A stretch of DNA of 64,000 nucleotides from JAJECS01 sp965262745 (GCA_965262745.1 OZ253558.1:1054001-1118000), one strand, 5' to 3'. Positions 25,501 to 34,556 are shown, numbered from the stretch's first letter. The notes: a model not told the origin generated them from the letters alone. Program-made: numbers and translations.

Positions 25501-27697
25501 CGAGAGCCACCGTGCGTCCGCGGACGGTCACCGGCGACGTCAACGAGAGATCTGCCGATGCCTCATCCACCGTGACCGTGAAGGCGCTGCCTTCCGGCCC
25601 GTTCGTACTGTCCAGAACCTCACTGAACGTCAGAACGATCCGCCCGCCGTCGGTTGATGTCTCCGCGCTCACCAGGATCGGCGCCGTCGTGTCGCTGACC
25701 GTGGAGTTGTTCATGACCGACCCGGTCAGGCTGGCCGCGTCATTGCCGACGGAGTCCTGAATCGCGTTTCTGTCATCCACGCCGGCGGTCGGATCGGTGT
25801 AGATGACCGCAACCGTCTGACCGGTCGTAATCGCACTACCAAGCCCCAAGGTCAAGGTCTTGCCACTGACGCTCACCGTGGAGGCGTTCCGCCGTTCGCC
25901 CTGCACCGTGACGCTGAAGTCGCTGGTCCTGGGCTTGTTCTGGCTATCCAGGTCCTCGTCGAAGGTCAGGATTATCGTCAGGCCGTCGCTGGACGTCACC
26001 GCGCTCACGAATTGCGGGGCTCGCTCATCGGGGACCGCAGAGGCGTTCGTCACCGTCTGGCCGGTCAGGCTGGCTGCGTCATTGCCCGCCGAGTCCTGAA
26101 TCGCATTGCCGTCGTTGTTTGCGCTCGGATCGGTGTAGGTCACGCTGACGTCCTGGTCCGCCGTCACCGAGCTGTCCAGGCCCAGCGCCACCGTGCGCCC
26201 GTGAACACTCACCGGCGTGCTCGACGAGAGAGCCGCCGATTGCTCATCCACGGTGACCTCGAAGTCGCTGGTCGTCGGGGTGTTCTCGTTGTCCAGCACC
26301 TCGTCGTAGGTCAGCACGATTGTGCCGCCGTCGCTCGACAGCACCGCCCGCACAAACGTCGGCGCCGTCGTGTCGGCGACCGTGGAAGCATTGGTCACCG
26401 TCTCGCTCAAGCTGGCCGCGTCGTTGCCGGCCTCATCCTGAATCGCATTCCGGTCATCCACGTCCGCGGTCGGATCGGCATAGATGACCGCGACGGCCTG
26501 CTCCGTGGTTATCGCACCGCCAAGCCCCAAGGTCACGGTCTTGCCGCTGACATTCACCGTCGAGACGTCCCGGCGCTCGCCCTGCACCGTGAGCCCAAAG
26601 TTGGCGGTCCTCGGCCCGTTCTGGCTATCAAGGTCCTCATCGAACGTCAGCGTGATCGTGAGGCCATCAATCGACGTTGAAGCGCTCACGAATTCCGGTG
26701 CTCGCTCATCCGGGACGGTGGAGGCGTTCGTGACCATCTGGTCGGTCAGCGTGGCCGCGTCATTGCCTGCGACATCCTGAATCGCGGAGCCGTCATCGCC
26801 GGCGGTCGGATCCGTGTAAGTCACGGTCACGTCTTGGCCTGTCCTCACCGCGGTGGCCAGCCCAACCACCACCGTCCGGCCGCGCACGGCCCCCGTCGAA
26901 GCCACCGACAGGGCCACCGACTCGCCATCAACCTTGACGGTGAAGTCGCTATCTCTCGGACCGCGGTCGGCATCCAGCACTTCATCAAATGTCAGCGTGA
27001 TCGTGCCGCCGTCGCTCGACATCACCGCCCGCACGAAGCCAGGTGGCGTCGTATCGGCGACGGTGGAGTCATTCACCACGACCGGCCGGCTCAAGCTGGC
27101 CGCGTCGTTGCCGGCCAAGTCCTGGATCGCCTTCGTGTCGTTCACGCCGACCGTCGGATCCGTGTAGGTCATGGCGACGTTCAGAAACGAGGTAATCACT
27201 CTGGCCATCCGAAGCGCCACGTCAGTCCCGCTGACCGTTACCGTCGAGACCTGCCGCCGCTCACCCTCCACCGAGACCACGAAGTCAGCCGGCGCCGGTC
27301 CGTTGCCGCTATCCAGGTTCTCGTCGTAGGTCAGCGTCAGCGTCAGGCCGTCGCTCGACACCGCCGCGCTTTGATATTCAGGTGCCCGTTCGTCGGGCAC
27401 CGTGGAGGTATTGGCGACCGACTGGTTGGTAAGAGTCGCCGCGTCATTGCCCGCCGGATCCTGGATGGCGTTGGCGTCGTTGTCCGTGCTGGGATCGGTG
27501 TAGGTCACCCTGACGTCCTGGCCCGCCGTCACCGCGCTGACCAGACCCACCAAAACTGCCCGGCCGCTGACATTCACCGAGGAGACTTCAGCCGCCTGCC
27601 CGGCCACCGTCACCGCGAAGTCGCCGGTCGACGGCTGATTCGCGTCGTCCAGCACCTCGTCGTAGGTCAGGGTGATCTTGGCGCCGTTGCTCGACAT
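22505..27697 (-). CDS. Giant secreted repeat protein, C-terminal part (after frameshift)
   Basis: This is the second segment (1730 residues) of the giant gene starting at 31965. A one-base shift near 27755-27765 separates the two. Reading back before the first ATG of this frame gives NVANASTVADTRAPRFDR, the normal continuation of a SwmB repeat, so the genes were one. It has seven SwmB-type repeats of ~106 residues (…LTYDEVLD…, …YTDPT…NAIQD.AGNDAA). A Pro/Ser-rich linker and a DUF11-like domain (PAEVGQTLTYTVTASN) follow. Three ~240-residue C-terminal repeats come last, with YYQRGVVDCH, DQPG..LGPW.HRVSDYAVDGTY and IRQYFQAAVLEYHP. The last type is unassigned by me and is probably a surface or wall-binding module. 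Confidence 0.85.
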   Translation of the reverse strand: MSSNGAKITLTYDEVLDDANQPSTGDFAVTVAGQAAEVSSVNVSGRAVLVGLVSAVTAGQDVRVTYTDPSTDNDANAIQDPAGNDAATLTNQSVANTSTVPDERAPEYQSAAVSSDGLTLTLTYDENLDSGNGPAPADFVVSVEGERRQVSTVTVSGTDVALRMARVITSFLNVAMTYTDPTVGVNDTKAIQDLAGNDAASLSRPVVVNDSTVADTTPPGFVRAVMSSDGGTITLTFDEVLDADRGPRDSDFTVKVDGESVALSVASTGAVRGRTVVVGLATAVRTGQDVTVTYTDPTAGDDGSAIQDVAGNDAATLTDQMVTNASTVPDERAPEFVSASTSIDGLTITLTFDEDLDSQNGPRTANFGLTVQGERRDVSTVNVSGKTVTLGLGGAITTEQAVAVIYADPTADVDDRNAIQDEAGNDAASLSETVTNASTVADTTAPTFVRAVLSSDGGTIVLTYDEVLDNENTPTTSDFEVTVDEQSAALSSSTPVSVHGRTVALGLDSSVTADQDVSVTYTDPSANNDGNAIQDSAGNDAASLTGQTVTNASAVPDERAPQFVSAVTSSDGLTIILTFDEDLDSQNKPRTSDFSVTVQGERRNASTVSVSGKTLTLGLGSAITTGQTVAVIYTDPTAGVDDRNAIQDSVGNDAASLTGSVMNNSTVSDTTAPILVSAETSTDGGRIVLTFSEVLDSTNGPEGSAFTVTVDEASADLSLTSPVTVRGRTVALGLETAVTADQDITVTYTDPTANDDANAIQDTAGNDVATLADQSVANRVGQRPRPPSTPGSPHTPPSGSTPSGSTPSSTPPSSALSWLDVTLTVPEGPAEVGQTLTYTVTASNTGAQGLTGVTWRDVTSGTAAQSLGNLAAGASTTATGSFGPMDDSHIPHIILTVAVDSDQTDERLVSLQVEVVAATSESSTLQTPPVGLSGERQVTGPQPRVPSSLQLRVVRVLYEVPDVHLAHNIPDLLLTLPDGSETTCNFLTHYESTGGLARWGYTTSEVVEERPGSLTQYYQRGVVDCHEREGSWLMERRLAWDHFGGGVDGSEDLGVEPHLLSDQPGQLLGPWSHRVSDYAVDGTYTGFLNFFTALGGVPSFGYPKSDARYDNDPRRQLGIAAATEGFVRQYFQAAVMEFHPNTLAPVMLRLLGDDLRDRRYPGESYKWYSSFASVAPLRVGQIYVAEYVASSPVTAPPLGPPVTAPPTPGVPAQPSALSVRVDRVLFSEPDVHLAHNIPDLILTQTDGAEARCDFLSYYEATQGLARWGHAISEVLEEYPGTLSQYYQRGVVDCHNREGAWLIERRLVWDYIGGGAEGAPDLGVEPNVLSDQPGDLWGPWGHRVSDYAVDGTYVGFLDFFTALGGVSTFGNPKTEARYDDDPRAELGIAGAPPGVIRQYFQAAVLEYHPDDELQPVKLYLLGHDVRDRLYPNQTYTIIASFGPAAPLSEGQIYTPERVRLAAAVAPLPSGPSTTPPVIPPATPRLGLRVGRVLFSAPDRHLSHNIPDLTMTLADGSEAQCDFLSYYEATFGLARWGHAISEVLEEQSGILTQYYQRGVVDCHQRYGGWTLERRLAWDYIGGGVEGAPDLGVEPHLLSDQPGELLGPWGHRVSDYAVDGTYVGFLEFFTALGGVETFGHPKTEARYDNDPLAVLGVPDGDPGIIRQYFQAAVLEYHPSDTVQPVKLFLLGDILRDWRYPTYRAFVAFGPYGPLTPGQSYYPVATSNVIRPAG
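22510..24850 (-). repeat. Three tandem ~240-residue C-terminal modules
   Basis: Three copies, ~750 bases each, start at about 24850, 24050 and 23250 on the minus strand. Each holds HLAHNIPDL (one copy HLSHNIPDL), a CDFLSYYEAT-like strand, LARWGH..SEVLEE, the YYQRGVVDCH core, FFTALGGV.(S/T)FG(Y/N/H)PK and RQYFQAAV(L/M)E(Y/F)HP. Short Pro-rich linkers join them. Confidence 0.82.
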
Positions 27698-30430
27698 GGC
27701 GGCCCGATCGAACCGCGGCGCTCTGGTATCGGCAACCGTCGAGGCATTCGCGACGTTACCTGGAAAAGGTCGGACGCGTCATTGCCCGCGCGGTCCTGGA
27801 TCGCGTTGGTGTCGTCGACGCCGTACGTCGGATCGCTATAGGACACCCTGACGTCCTGGCCGATTGTGATCGCAGTGCCGAGCCCGAGCTCAACCGTCTT
27901 CCCGCTCACGGTCACCGTGGACACGTCTCGAGGTTCGTCCTGCACCCTGATCTCGAAATTTCCGGCGGCCGGCTCGTTCTCGCTGTCCAACACCTCGTCG
28001 TAGGTGAGGATGATCTTGGTGCCGTCGCTGGTCGTCGTCGCGTCCTCGAATTGCGGCGCCCGCTCGTCGAGCACCGTGGAAGCATTGGTGACCTGCTGGT
28101 CGGTCAGGCTGACGGCGTCATTGCCGGCCGGATCCTGGATGGCGTTCGCGTCGTTGTTCGCGCTGGGATCGGTGTAGGTCACCTTGACGTCCTTGAGTGA
28201 CGGGGCCAGACCGCCCAGGAACAGCAGGACGGTCCGGTCCCTGACGTCCACCGTGGAAATCGCCTCCGAATCCCCGTCCACCGTGACCGCGAAGTCGGTG
28301 GTCGCCGGTTCGTTCTGGTCGTCCAGCACCTCGTCGTAGGTCAGGGTGATCGTCCAGCCATCGCTGGCGAGCACCGCCCGCAGGAACTTCGGCGCCGTGG
28401 TGTCGGCAGCCCCGGAGGCGTTTGTGACTTCTTGCCCGGTCAGGTCGGCCGCGTCATTTCCGGCCCGGTCCTGGATCGCGTTCGTGTCGTCCACGCCATC
28501 CGTGGGATCGGTATAGGCAACGGTGACCACCTGGCCGGTAGTGACCGCACTGCCAAGCCCCAATTCAACCGTCTTCCCGATCACGGTCACCGTGGAAGCG
28601 CCCCGCTCTTCGCCCTCCACCGTGATATCGAAGTTCGCGGTAGCCGGTTTGTTCGCGCTGTCCAGGATTTCGTCGTAGGTCAGGATGATCTTGGTCCCAT
28701 CGCCGGACGTGGTCGCGCTCTGAAAGACCGGCGCCACTTCGTCAAGCACCGTGGAGGCATTCGCAACTTCCTGATCGATCAGACTCACTGCGTCGTTGCC
28801 CGCCGCGTCCTGAATCGCGTTGGCGTCGTCATCCCCCGTCGGGTCGGTGTAGCTCACCGACACGTCCTGGCGTGATTGCACCCCCGTACCCAACCGCAGC
28901 AGAACGGTCCGGCCGCTCAGGCTCACCTGCGAAGGCTCGGCCGATACTTCGTCAACCTTGACCGTGAAGTCGGTGGTCCCCGGTCCATTCCCGTCGTTCA
29001 GCACCTCGTCGTAGGTCAGAGTGATCGAGCGGCCATCGCTGGCCATCACCGCCCGCAGGAACTTCGGCGCCGTGCTGTCGCTGACCTCGGATGTATTCGT
29101 GACGCCTTCATTGATCAGACTGGCCGCGTCGTTGCCGGCTCGGTCTTGAATCGCGTTCAGGTCGTCGATGCCGACCGTCGGATCGTTATAGGTCACCGTC
29201 ACCGTCTGGCCCGTGGTGATCGCGCTGGCGAGCCTCAGTTCAACCGTCTTCCCGTTGACGGTCGCGGTGGAGATGTCCCGCCGTTCGCCCTGCACCATGA
29301 TCTGGAAATTGGCGGTGGCTGGCCCGCTGTCGCCGTCCAGGATTTCGTCATAGGTCAAGGTGATGGTGGCGCCGTCGGTTGACATCGCCACGCTCTGGAA
29401 TAGCGGCGCCACCTGGTCGAGCACCGTCGAGGCGTTGGTGACCTTGTGGTCGATCAGATCGGCGGCGTCATTCCCGGCGGCATCCTGAATGGCGTTGGTG
29501 TCGTCGTCCCCCGTCGGATCGGTGTACGTCACCGTGACGTCTTGCAGCTCCCGCACCGCACTGGCCAGCCGCAGCGCGACCGTGCGACCGCTTAGCGTGA
29601 CGGGTGAGTTCGACGACAGGTCCGCCGACTCCCCATCCACCTCCGCCGTAAAGTCACTAGCCGCAGGCCCGTTCTGGTCGTCCAGAACCTCGTCATAGAC
29701 GAGCGTGATGCTGAGGCCATTGCTGGACATCACCGCCCGCTCAAATCTGGGCGCGCGGGTGTCTTGGGCTTGGGAATCGTTGGGCACCGGCTCGTTCTCG
29801 AGCGTGGCCGCGTCATTGCCGGAGCGGTCCTGAATCGCGTTCCCGTCATCGCCCGTGGTGGGATCGAAATAGCTCACGCTGGCCGTCTGGCTCACCGTGA
29901 CCGGGCTGGCCAGACGCAACTCGACCTGTCGGTCGTTGACGCTCACCCGCGAGACGTCGCGCCGTTCGCCCTCAACCGTCACCACGAAGCTCGCGGTGCC
30001 CGGCCCGGCCTGGCTGTCCAGAAGCTCGTCGTAGGTCAGGGTGATGGTGTTCCCATCGCTCGACAACGCCACGCTCTCGAAGTTGGGCGCAACGTCGTCG
30101 CCGACCGTGGAGTCATTCGTGACCTGCCGTTCGGACAGGTTCGCCGCGTCGTTGCCGTACCGGTCCTGAATCGCCTTCTCGTCATTGCCTGTCGTCGGGT
30201 CCCTATAGGCCACCGTCACGCGCTGGTTTTCCGTCACCGCGGCGGACAGGTCCAGCCTGACCTCCCGGATTCGAACGTCCACCGTCGAAACCGACACGGC
30301 CTGGCCGTCCACCTTGACCGTGAAGTCAGTGGTCGCGGGCCCATTCGAGCTGTCCAGCGACTCGTTGTAGGTCAGGACGATCGTCAGACCGTCGCGCGAC
30401 AGCTCCGCCATTTCAAAGGTCGGCGGCACT
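25370..30430 (-). repeat. Fifteen tandem SwmB repeats arranged as alternating A-B pairs
   Basis: I count fifteen ~320-base units. Most alternate between two types. Type A begins FLRAVMASDG or FVRAVLSSDG and has ..DF.VKVD. Type B begins FQSATTSGDG or FVSAVTSSDG and has ERR..STV.V.GKTVELGLGSAITTGQ. The junctions also alternate between DTTAP and DERAP or DEVAP. This implies growth by duplication of a two-repeat (~640-base) unit. Confidence 0.78.
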
Positions 30431-31965
30431 TCGTCAGTCGACGGCGGGTCCGAGTCCGGCTGGCCCCGGGGGCACACATTGCCGCTGGTCAACCGAGCGA
30501 ACCCGATGTTATCGAGACTGGCGGGTACGTCTGCCGCCTCGATATTCAGCTTGTTGTTGTCCAGCAGCAGGACCCGCAACTTGCCAGGATTAACCGGCTT
30601 CTCGTTGCCAATATCTCCCAGTTCACTCGGGATGTTCCCGCTCAGGAAATTGCACGAGAGGCTTATGTAGTCCACGTTCTGGAGGTCGCCCAGCTCGGAC
30701 GGAATGTCAAGGCTCAGCCCGTTGTCGTTCAGGTTCAGGCTCTCCAGGCTCGTCATGTCGCCCAGCTCCGACGGAATGGCGCCGCTCAACTCGTTCCGCG
30801 CCAGGTTCAAGTCTGTGAGCAGCGTGAGGTCGCCCAGATCCGACGGAATGGCGCCATTGAGCCGGTTCGTGTCCAAGAACATCTTCGTGAGTTGCGTAAG
30901 GTCACCAAGCGCCGACGGAATGGGACCGCTCAAATCGTTCTCAACCAAGCTCAGGTATTTCAGCTTGCTCAGGCGGCCGAGTTGAGCCGGGATGCTGTTC
31001 TGCAAGCCGTTGTACGACAGGTCGAGAAACTCGAGCGCGGCAAGGTTGCCCAACTGCGACGGGATGGAACCGCTCAGCTGGTTATTCCAGAGGCTAAGTG
31101 CCTCTAGCTTCGTGAGATTTCCCAATGCGGAGGGAATGCTCCCGCTGAAATCGTTGCTGCTGAGGTACAGGGACCTCAATTCCCCGAGGTTGCCCAACGC
31201 CGCGGGAATGGACCCCGAAAGGTTGTTGTCAAGCAGGTCCAGGCCTTGCAGCTTCGGCAGGTTCCCCAAGCTGGCGGGGATGGGGTTCTGGACCACGCTG
31301 GGTGCGGGGTTCCCAGCCGTGGGGTGGGTCTCCAGGCCCAGGAAGTTTCGATCCAACGACAGGTAATCCAGCGCACTCAGGTTGCCGAAGTCGCTGGGGA
31401 TCCCGCCGCTCAGCTTGTTGATGGACAGACTCATGTTCGTCAGGTTGCTGAGGCTGCCCAGCCCGGTGGGAATGCTGCCCGTCAACTCGTTCTGGTCCAG
31501 GCGCAGCCCTTCCAGGTTCGACAGGTTGCCCAGTTCGGCGGGGATCGAGCCGGTCAACCCAAGCTTCCACATTTTGAGATATCGCAAATTGGGAAGGCTG
31601 CCCAGCCCTGCGGGGACCGTTCCGCCCAGCGTCAGCGGATTTTGGTCGCCCCGCATCGATCCGTAAAGCTCGATTTGGTAGACGCCGTTCGCTTGTGAAC
31701 TGAAGATCCCGTCCCAATTCACCATCGGCTGGTACTCGGACCAGTTCAGGCGGCCATTGGGATCCAGGGCGTCCTTGAGGTCGATCAGCGTGCGGCAGTC
31801 CCGGATCAGGGCGGCGCTGTCCTGCGTGGCGCAGTGGCTGCTGGCCGCGGCCGGCGGCGCGACGCTCCACAGAGCGGTCAGCAACGCCAGCCCGGCGATG
31901 GCGGCCGACATGACGAACCGGCGCAAGGATTTCGCGATGGGCCGGCGGGGTGCGTCTCTCAACAT
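27667..31965 (-). CDS. Giant secreted repeat protein, N-terminal part (before frameshift)
   Basis: A 1432-residue segment. The signal peptide is clear: a basic start, a hydrophobic core near residues 19-36 and AAASSH at the likely cleavage site. An LRR cap with paired Cys follows, and then about fifteen plant-type LRRs (LTGSIPAELGNLSNLE pattern) to residue ~480. Eight SwmB repeats of ~106 residues follow, each with LTYDE.LD and NAIQD..GNDA. The frame is lost at 27760 and ends in the nonsense tail after DASDLFQVT. With the segment at 22505-27697 the full protein would be about 3150 residues. It is probably a cell-surface adhesin or matrix protein; SwmB repeats are named from a Synechococcus surface motility protein. 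Confidence 0.87.
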   Translation of the reverse strand: MLRDAPRRPIAKSLRRFVMSAAIAGLALLTALWSVAPPAAASSHCATQDSAALIRDCRTLIDLKDALDPNGRLNWSEYQPMVNWDGIFSSQANGVYQIELYGSMRGDQNPLTLGGTVPAGLGSLPNLRYLKMWKLGLTGSIPAELGNLSNLEGLRLDQNELTGSIPTGLGSLSNLTNMSLSINKLSGGIPSDFGNLSALDYLSLDRNFLGLETHPTAGNPAPSVVQNPIPASLGNLPKLQGLDLLDNNLSGSIPAALGNLGELRSLYLSSNDFSGSIPSALGNLTKLEALSLWNNQLSGSIPSQLGNLAALEFLDLSYNGLQNSIPAQLGRLSKLKYLSLVENDLSGPIPSALGDLTQLTKMFLDTNRLNGAIPSDLGDLTLLTDLNLARNELSGAIPSELGDMTSLESLNLNDNGLSLDIPSELGDLQNVDYISLSCNFLSGNIPSELGDIGNEKPVNPGKLRVLLLDNNKLNIEAADVPASLDNIGFARLTSGNVCPRGQPDSDPPSTDEVPPTFEMAELSRDGLTIVLTYNESLDSSNGPATTDFTVKVDGQAVSVSTVDVRIREVRLDLSAAVTENQRVTVAYRDPTTGNDEKAIQDRYGNDAANLSERQVTNDSTVGDDVAPNFESVALSSDGNTITLTYDELLDSQAGPGTASFVVTVEGERRDVSRVSVNDRQVELRLASPVTVSQTASVSYFDPTTGDDGNAIQDRSGNDAATLENEPVPNDSQAQDTRAPRFERAVMSSNGLSITLVYDEVLDDQNGPAASDFTAEVDGESADLSSNSPVTLSGRTVALRLASAVRELQDVTVTYTDPTGDDDTNAIQDAAGNDAADLIDHKVTNASTVLDQVAPLFQSVAMSTDGATITLTYDEILDGDSGPATANFQIMVQGERRDISTATVNGKTVELRLASAITTGQTVTVTYNDPTVGIDDLNAIQDRAGNDAASLINEGVTNTSEVSDSTAPKFLRAVMASDGRSITLTYDEVLNDGNGPGTTDFTVKVDEVSAEPSQVSLSGRTVLLRLGTGVQSRQDVSVSYTDPTGDDDANAIQDAAGNDAVSLIDQEVANASTVLDEVAPVFQSATTSGDGTKIILTYDEILDSANKPATANFDITVEGEERGASTVTVIGKTVELGLGSAVTTGQVVTVAYTDPTDGVDDTNAIQDRAGNDAADLTGQEVTNASGAADTTAPKFLRAVLASDGWTITLTYDEVLDDQNEPATTDFAVTVDGDSEAISTVDVRDRTVLLFLGGLAPSLKDVKVTYTDPSANNDANAIQDPAGNDAVSLTDQQVTNASTVLDERAPQFEDATTTSDGTKIILTYDEVLDSENEPAAGNFEIRVQDEPRDVSTVTVSGKTVELGLGTAITIGQDVRVSYSDPTYGVDDTNAIQDRAGNDASDLFQVTSRMPRRLPIPERRGSIGPPCRATAPRSP

Positions 31966-32224
31966 AAGACGCTACAGGAAGCCGGGATACTGCGAGAGGC
32001 TGAAGCGGGCGCCACGTAATTGGCGCGTCCGTGAAACGGGATTCCCGTTGCACATCCCGACAGGAACAGCCTCCCTAGCTGCGTCGACAGGCGAGGGTGC
32101 TCGAATCCGCAGCTTGGATAATTAGCCTAGCTTGAGCGCCGCGCGGCCGTCAATCGGCCAGTCGCCAAAGGCCGTGCGGCGGAGCGATGGTCCGCTCATC
32201 GCTCCGCGGTGAATTGGCCCCTAT

Positions 32225-32239
32225 GTTCGGTTTTTGTTT
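32225..32239 (+). promoter_or_regulatory. Possible LexA-like operator before imuA
   Basis: GTTC, seven bases, GTTT lies just upstream of the imuA ATG. The alphaproteobacterial LexA box is GTTC-N7-GTTC, and ImuA-ImuB-DnaE2 cassettes are SOS-controlled in several phyla. One base differs, and the LexA motif of this lineage is not known to me, so the call is tentative. Confidence 0.25.
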
Positions 32240-32245
32240 GGTATC

Positions 32246-33112
32246 ATGGCGTCCCGTTCTCCCCAGGGTTCACCACTGCCGCCAGCCGACACCGAACACC
32301 CCACCGCCCTGCGGCACGCCGTCCGCAAAATCGAGCAGCGCTGGGGGCTCCACGCCGCCGGCCGCCTGTTCGGCCTCAGTCCATCTGAAGCTGGCTTTGC
32401 CACCGGCATCCCCGAGCTGGACCGCGCCACCGGGTTCGATGGAATTCCCCGGGGCCGGGTGAGCGAGCTCACCGGTCCGCCCGGCAGCGGCGCGCTGACG
32501 TTGGGGCTGCGGGCTCTGGCCACAGCGCTCGATCACGGTGGATTGGCGGCCTACGTCGATCTGCCGGGCACCTTCGCCCCCACCGCGGGCGCGGCCTTGG
32601 GTCTTGATCTCTCACGCCTGGTGCTGGTGCGCCCGCCGGACGCCGATACGGCGTTGCAGGCGACCGCGACCTTGCTGCGCAGCAACGCCTTCGAGGCCTT
32701 GCTGCTGGACCTGGAAGCCGCCCGGCCGCGCGCCAATCGCTGGTCGCATCTGGCCGACCTGGCGGGACGCGGGGCGGCGGGCCTCGTCGTGGTGACGGCG
32801 TCCGCTGGTCGGCGCGTTACCGGACTGCCCTACCTCGCCTCCCTGCGCCTCGGCGTGGCCTGCCGCGGCTGGCGCTGGCAGCCCAGCCGCCTCACCCAGG
32901 TGCCTGTCGGGCTGACGCTCGAGGTCCGGGTGCTGAAGTCGCGCAGCGGGACGGGGGTTCAACAGCTCGTCATCGACTGCCCGTTTCTCAGGAGGTCCGG
33001 TGGATCGCAAGACGCTCTGCCTCTGGATGCCGCGCTTCCGCACCACGGTGGAATCGCAAACGCACCCGGCGTGGTCGGCGCAGCCACTGGCGATCTACGC
33101 GCCGCAAGCTAA
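32246..33112 (+). CDS. imuA: ImuA-like RecA-fold mutasome protein
   Basis: About 288 residues with a RecA-like core: TGIPELDRATGFDGIPRGRVSELTG near residue 55 (shown in parts), followed by PPGSGALTLGLRAL in place of a canonical Walker A, where the Lys is missing. This loss is known for ImuA/SulA-like proteins. EALLLDLEAA occupies the Walker B position. The start ATG at 32246 lies directly after the possible LexA-like site. The 3' end overlaps imuB by about 110 bases. ImuA joins ImuB and DnaE2 to allow damage-induced mutagenesis; the gene order here is the classical one. Confidence 0.87.
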   Translation: MASRSPQGSPLPPADTEHPTALRHAVRKIEQRWGLHAAGRLFGLSPSEAGFATGIPELDRATGFDGIPRGRVSELTGPPGSGALTLGLRALATALDHGGLAAYVDLPGTFAPTAGAALGLDLSRLVLVRPPDADTALQATATLLRSNAFEALLLDLEAARPRANRWSHLADLAGRGAAGLVVVTASAGRRVTGLPYLASLRLGVACRGWRWQPSRLTQVPVGLTLEVRVLKSRSGTGVQQLVIDCPFLRRSGGSQDALPLDAALPHHGGIANAPGVVGAATGDLRAAS

Positions 33113-34556
33113 CCAGCGGCGGCTGATCGAGGTTTCCGACGCCGCCCACCGGGCGGGACTGCGCCCAGGGATGGCGGTCAAGGAAGCGGCGCAGCGCTGC
33201 CCGCACGGCGTCTACGTCCCCGACGATCCGCCGCGTTACACCCGTGCGTTTGCGGCGGTCCTCGACGTGCTGGATCGCTTCTCCCCGCTGGTGGAGGACG
33301 CCGACGTAGGACTGGCGTTTGCCGACGCGGCGGGCCTGGAGCCGCTGTATGGCCCCGACGCGGCGCTGGGCGCGCGGGTGCGCCGCGATGTCGCGGCGGA
33401 AACCGGCCAAGCGGCCCATATCGGACTGGCGGCGGGACGCTTGGCGGCGGAGGTCGCGGCCCGCACGGCGGGCGTCGCAACCGTCACCGTCGTTTCCAGC
33501 GCCGACCGGGACTACCTGGCCAAGCAGCCCGTCGAGCGGCTGCCGCTGGACGAGCGGACGCTTGCGCATCTGCAAACGCTCGGCATCGCCACCATCGGCG
33601 CGTTTGCCGCCTTGCCGGCCAACGCCGTGCGGACTCGCTACGGGGTCGAGGGCGCGCAGGCATGGCGGCTGGCCCACGGTGAGGACCCGCGGCCTTTGCG
33701 TGGCCGGGCGCGGCCGCTCGTGCTCCATGAAGCGGTCGAGTTCGAGTGGGAGGAGCACAACGTCGACCGCCTCGCCTTCGCCCTGCAGGCCCTGGCCCAG
33801 CGCCTGGCCGCGCGACTGGCCCGCCGGGACCTGATGGCGCAGCAGGTCGGCAGCCGGATCGAGCGTGCCGACGGCACGGTCCAGCGGTTCACGCTGCCGT
33901 TGCCCGAGCCGTCCGCCGCCGTCGCCACCTTGCGGGACGTGGCCCGCTGGCGCCTCGAGGCGTGGGCCGGCGCCGCCCAGGCTGACGCCGCCATGCCGGA
34001 AATGTCACCCCACCGGCCCGGCGTGGTGCGTATCAGCCTGGACGTGCAGCACTTGGTGCCGGGCGCCGGCACGCAGCGGCCGCTGCTCGGCAACCGGTCG
34101 GAGCGCGCAACGCGCGCCAACCACGCCATCAGCCGCCTGCGGTCGCAGTTGGGCGGTGCCGCGCTCTTCCGCATCGCGCTCTGCCCCGACGCCTGGACCC
34201 TCGAGACGGCCGCCCAACGGATTGACGCCTACGTCGAGACAAGCTCCACGCGCAATGCGTCCCAGCCCTCCACGGCATGGCTGGCCGGCCTCGTGGGCGC
34301 GCGCGGCCTCACCCGGCTCTTCACCCCGCCCCGCCCGGTGCGCATCAGCACGATCGACGGCGCCCGCTGCGTGACGCTCCAGGGCACGACCAGAAAAGTC
34401 GTCGCCAGCTACGGGCCACAGCGGGTACGCACCGGGTGGTGGGGAGAACCCGTCGATCGCGACTACCTGCACGTGCGGCTGGATGACGGCCGCGGTCTCG
34501 TGCTCTACCACGACCGCGCCCAGGCGCGCTGGTTTGCCCAGGGAGCCCTCGACTGA
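33000..34556 (+). CDS. imuB: ImuB, inactive Y-family polymerase homologue
   Basis: A 518-residue DinB/UmuC-like protein. The palm motif that holds the first catalytic Asp in active Y-family polymerases is CLWMPRFRTTVE here. The SxDE motif is replaced by ADAAGLEPLYG. Both fit the catalytically dead ImuB group, which works as an adaptor linking DnaE2 to the beta clamp. A helix-hairpin-helix region (TLGIATIGAFAALPANAV) lies near residue 195. The GTG start has a strong AGGAGG just before it, inside the imuA gene. The C-terminal WWGEPVDRDYLHVRLDDG is a typical ending for the family. Confidence 0.9.
   Translation: MDRKTLCLWMPRFRTTVESQTHPAWSAQPLAIYAPQANQRRLIEVSDAAHRAGLRPGMAVKEAAQRCPHGVYVPDDPPRYTRAFAAVLDVLDRFSPLVEDADVGLAFADAAGLEPLYGPDAALGARVRRDVAAETGQAAHIGLAAGRLAAEVAARTAGVATVTVVSSADRDYLAKQPVERLPLDERTLAHLQTLGIATIGAFAALPANAVRTRYGVEGAQAWRLAHGEDPRPLRGRARPLVLHEAVEFEWEEHNVDRLAFALQALAQRLAARLARRDLMAQQVGSRIERADGTVQRFTLPLPEPSAAVATLRDVARWRLEAWAGAAQADAAMPEMSPHRPGVVRISLDVQHLVPGAGTQRPLLGNRSERATRANHAISRLRSQLGGAALFRIALCPDAWTLETAAQRIDAYVETSSTRNASQPSTAWLAGLVGARGLTRLFTPPRPVRISTIDGARCVTLQGTTRKVVASYGPQRVRTGWWGEPVDRDYLHVRLDDGRGLVLYHDRAQARWFAQGALD

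Noticed and set aside
25370..30430. Long tandem repeats as a satellite or origin iterons
   Set aside because: They code for SwmB domains in one continuous frame.
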